Assembly: GCF_000586435.1 (NCBI RefSeq)
Contig: NZ_BAWH01000001.1
Span: 124,001 to 188,000, forward strand
Length of the DNA stretch: 64,000 nt
Source: Psychrobacter sp. JCM 18901
GTDB lineage: Bacteria; Pseudomonadota; Gammaproteobacteria; Pseudomonadales; Moraxellaceae
Direction of reading: 5' to 3'
A program made the position numbers and the translations under genes. The notes under the pieces were generated by a model. The model was not told where the DNA came from. It worked only from the letters and a program-made list of their open reading frames with translations, and made no database searches. Positions 61,258 through 64,000 of this stretch are shown in pieces (the stretch's first letter is position 1; each line of letters starts with the position of its first letter).

Positions 61258-62624
61258 CTATTTAAGACCTTTGCAGTTGGCATAGTAGCTCACCGTAGCG
61301 GGCCAATCTGAAAAAAAATGCCTTGGACACCGACGTCCTGCGCTAGTACGTCAATATAATTCATCATATCACCGTCATTGTTGATAGCATCGCTAAGACC
61401 GCTATAGTACCAATCGCCACCATCGATTAATGGTCCTGAACGCTCTATCGACCAGGTAATTATTTTTAGACCATTGGCTTTGGCTTGTTTTGCGTATTCT
61501 GATGGTTGCATATTTCCCTTACCATCAGTAGTGACTAATAACCAAAGGGCTGGAGCAATGGTGTTGATGCCACGTGCTTTGATATCAGCCAATGAATGCT
61601 TCCATGTGCTTGCGTCATTTTTATCAAATGTTTTACTCTTAGCGGTCTCATTGCTGTCATCAATCAGATAAACGGCATTAGCCCCATAAGCTGGCTCGTT
61701 TTTGATCCAGTAATCAAGATCTTCTATATTGAATGACTGGGCAAATACATCGCTTGCAGGTACATTTGCTGCCTTATAAGTATCTATCAGCTGTTGGCGA
61801 TAATCGTTCAAACGATAGCCGTTAAACGGCATGGTCACTGCAGGCGCTTTTAGCTCAGGCGTGTGCTTCATACCTAGCTGACGTGCCAACGCGATATGCT
61901 CCGTTAAAGTTAACACTTTGCCGTTTTGTGAGTATAAGTCCGTTCGCCAAGGTGCAGTCGCATTCATATACTCGCTAATACTGGTTGCTTTTTTTATTGG
62001 CAGCATCCATCTTACCCGTCAAGGCTTTAAACTGGGCCGCACTGATATCTGAGGTGCGACATTCGATACTATCGGCATTGGTAAGTTTGCCTTTAGCATC
62101 TACTATTGGCGGTACAGTGCATTGGTTGGCGAGCGGCGTGGCTAATATATTAGTAGTGGTGTGCAAATCATTTTGGGCATGACGACAGACAAGCTCACCG
62201 TCATTGGTAAAAGCGACATCACATTCCAAGATGCCAGCACCCATTTGTGCTGACGCCACGTAGCTATCATAAGTATGTTCAGGCAGCTGTAATGGCGCAC
62301 CTCGATGTGCAATAGAGAAGTCTGTCTTACTTGGCAGTTGCCTCTGCATGCCTGTAGCTCTTCTTTTAGTGGTCCCTCATCCATATCATTTATCAAATAA
62401 AACGGACGCACTCCATAGGTATATGCGACAGGTGAAGACGATTGTGATTGCGGTTGCGCTGTCGATAAAGAGGCTTTTGATGTGAGCATTGAGCGGCTGT
62501 CAGTAGTGCAGCCTACTATCAATAATGAGCTGATCAGCGTTAAAGGTAAGGCGAGATTCATCTTATTAACCTTAGCCGGCGTCTGCTTACTCAGCTCAAG
62601 CGCTGATTTATTAGAAATTGTCAT
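61258..62624 (-). CDS. Glycerophosphodiester phosphodiesterase lipoprotein (three frameshifts)
   Basis: From ATG 62624 a lipoprotein signal peptide ends [10 protein letters not shown]. After a linker and a shift near 62339-62343 the catalytic domain begins [37 protein letters not shown], the HRG, ExD and H motifs of GDPDs. The T7 run 61989-61995 leads to the third frame ([33 protein letters not shown]). The A8 run 61311-61318 hides the true end [18 protein letters not shown] at 61258. The corrected length is about 455 residues. It would cleave glycerophosphodiesters at the cell envelope. The family resembles GlpQ, but it is longer and lipid-anchored. Confidence 0.83.
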
Positions 62625-63054
62625 GTAAAATGTTCCTGCAAAATTATAAAAAAATCCCATCGGACGTATGGATAGGAATTGAAAAATTAACGTTTGACTA
62701 TTGGTTGCTACTTGCCAAAAGAAGCTAAGGGTCGTGCATTCTTATAAAAGCTTAGCCTTGTAAGAACTTGGTCTTGTAAGAACTTAGCATTAATGCGGAT
62801 ACAATTGTAGGCACATGTACTAAAGAATAGACAGCTGACAGTATTTACACTTGATAGTATTGAGCTTATCGGTCGTAAAATCATACGTGTCTTCTTATAC
62901 TGTTCTCATTTTTGCTATTGTTCGTTTAGTACCTCACTATTGACCATACTCTCAAACTAACAGATGATATTGACCATATAATGACACACACATTATTTCG
63001 GCAAAAAATATAGAAATGCTTAAGGCATCTCTCACTACATTATTAAGGATAACT
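62625..63054. other. Divergent region between the glycerophosphodiesterase and carboxylesterase genes
   Basis: 430 bases without a gene. CTTGTAAGAACTT occurs twice (62757-62769 and 62773-62785), a 16-base direct repeat period. The esterase ATG is preceded by TTAAGGATAACT. Confidence 0.5.
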
Positions 63055-63724
63055 ATGAATAACTATTTAGACGCCGTCGTCGTTGAGCACAATCCCTCTC
63101 AAAAAAAGATAGATCGCGCGGTGATTTGGCTGCACGGTTTAGGTGCTAGCGGTCATGATTTTGAGCCAGTGGTACCGCAGCTTGGCTTGGCTAATGATAT
63201 GGCAGTACGTTTTATCTTCCCCCATGCACCTAAACGCCCAGTCACGGTAAATGGCGGCATGGTGATGCCAGCATGGTACGACATCATAGAGATGAGTCTG
63301 GAGCGTAAAGTAGATGTGGCTCAGATTGAAGAGTCTGCTCAGCAGATACAAGATTTGATCAGTCGTGAGATAGAGCGCGGCGTGTTACCAGAGCATATCG
63401 TTATCGCAGGGTTTTCACAGGGCGGGGCAGTTGCGTATCATGTGCACTTGGCTATCCAAAACGTTTGGCTGGCTTGATGACGCTCTCTACGTACTTAGCA
63501 ACCAATGACAATATTGAGTATAGTGCTGCCAATAAAGACATGCCGATTTTGATTGAACATGGTTCTCATGACCAGTCGTGCCTGTTATCCTAGGTGAGCA
63601 AGCCCAGCAGTTATTGTCGGCAAAGGACTATAATGTGTCTTATAATACGTATCCGATGGCACATCAAGTCTGTATGCCGCAGATTCAAAATATCGGCAAA
63701 TGGTTAAACATTGTTTTGGCGTAA
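63055..63724 (+). CDS. Carboxylesterase/phospholipase family alpha-beta hydrolase (two frameshifts)
   Basis: From ATG 63055 (MNNYLDAVVV) the protein shows the oxyanion motif LHGLGASGHDFEPVVPQL and the nucleophile elbow AGFSQGGAVAYH. It then shifts near 63441-63445 (one G lost) to ALGYPKRLAGLMTLSTYL and again near 63571 (one C lost) to give the Asp motif GSHDPVVPVILGEQA and the catalytic His region YPMAHQVCMPQI. The stop is at 63722-63724. The corrected length is about 223 residues. It belongs to the small carboxylesterase family like Pseudomonas EstB; the natural substrate is unknown. Confidence 0.85.
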
Positions 63725-63766
63725 ATTATTAAGCTGTAACGTAATGTAATGCAGGCTACTTATAGG

Positions 63767-63796
63767 TTGAAACCTAACCGATATCTCCTATATAAT
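63767..63796 (+). promoter_or_regulatory. ssrA promoter
   Basis: TTGAAA (63767-63772) and TATAAT (63791-63796), 18 bases apart, lie 13 bases before the mature 5' end of tmRNA. Confidence 0.7.
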
Positions 63797-63809
63797 AGCC
63801 AGTCTTATT

Positions 63810-64000
63810 GGGGATGTTCTGGCTTCGACGCTGGTGATGAAACTCAATGATGCATGTCGAGAGTGTATGTCCTCTCGTTAATCAAACATATATTGTTATA
63901 GTCGCAAACGACGAAACTTACGCTCTAGCAGCTTAAACCCTGCTTACTTAGTTGCTGATCACCTACAGTTGGTTAACTAAGTTGAAGCGTCCGCATGTAG
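63810..64000 (+). ncRNA. ssrA: Transfer-messenger RNA (tmRNA), 5' part
   Basis: tmRNA rescues stalled ribosomes and adds a degradation tag. The 5' end GGGGATGTTCTGGCTTCGAC is the conserved alanine-tRNA-like start. The tag reading frame begins at 63904 with GCA and encodes ANDETYALAA before the TAA at 63934-63936. The ending LAA is what ClpXP and ClpAP recognise. Pseudoknot sequence follows and the gene runs past the window edge, so the 3' acceptor half is not seen. Confidence 0.95.

Noticed and set aside
1..64000. CRISPR array, prophage, transposon or integron
   Set aside because: I saw no regularly spaced repeats, transposase, integrase or phage structural genes. Gene content and order are ordinary core chromosome.

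Overview
The window is a stretch of ordinary chromosome from a gamma-proteobacterium of the family Moraxellaceae, most likely Psychrobacter. The evidence is moderate GC, a tmRNA tag ending in ETYALAA, and the neighbourhoods cmk-rpsA-ihfB-lapA-pyrF, purH-fis-DUF3426-prmA, alaS-lysC-csrA and a complete isc operon. I recognise 52 protein genes and one RNA gene. I see no insertion sequence, prophage, integron or CRISPR array.

Layout. 1-4.5 kb: end of a membrane-anchored DUF6776 protein, then clpS and clpA (protein quality control). 4.6-10.8 kb: ung, tadA, cmk, rpsA, ihfB, lapA, pyrF (DNA repair, tRNA editing, nucleotide supply, translation). 11-15 kb: a metallophosphoesterase, a histidine-phosphatase family protein, rpsT, a Rossmann-fold protein and rraA. 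15.3-21.4 kb: mfd, a HIT protein and a membrane class III adenylate cyclase of the CyaB type. 21.4-27.6 kb: the isc iron-sulfur operon on the minus strand in the order iscR-iscS-iscU-iscA-hscB-hscA-fdx, with a strong promoter overlapped by a likely IscR site. 28-43 kb: an SCP2-like protein, HU, ppiD, purH, fis, a DUF3426 protein, prmA, a TPR lipoprotein next to mrcB (a likely LpoP/PBP1b pair) and a CcoI/FixI copper ATPase. 43-53 kb: a Bax-inhibitor-1 family protein, nadK, a DUF1315 protein, a HopJ-family protein, csrA, lysC, alaS and a DUF389 membrane protein. 53-64 kb: a two-helix membrane peptide, an L,D-transpeptidase, prmB, aroC, a 66-residue orphan, creB-creC, a glycerophosphodiesterase lipoprotein, a carboxylesterase and the start of ssrA (tmRNA).

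The most striking property of the window is its indels. I count about 40 single- or double-base frameshifts in 22 genes, many of them essential (alaS, nadK, tadA, aroC, hscA). 23 of them lie on A or T runs of exactly 7 or 8, and most of the rest are a missing base in a short run. In nearly every case the correct protein continues in another frame after the run. I therefore annotate these genes over their full span as real genes and read the breaks mainly as homopolymer sequencing errors. Even rpsA and the DUF389 gene carry self-cancelling pairs that leave the frame open. Protein lengths given as 'corrected' assume these indels are errors.

I did not find a clearly new multi-gene system. The best leads are the TPR lipoprotein beside PBP1b, the acidic insert between the two ClpA ATPase modules, the insert in the copper ATPase, the acidic tail of the DUF389 protein, a terminator-like hairpin inside the isc operon, and a perfect palindrome in the rpsA leader.
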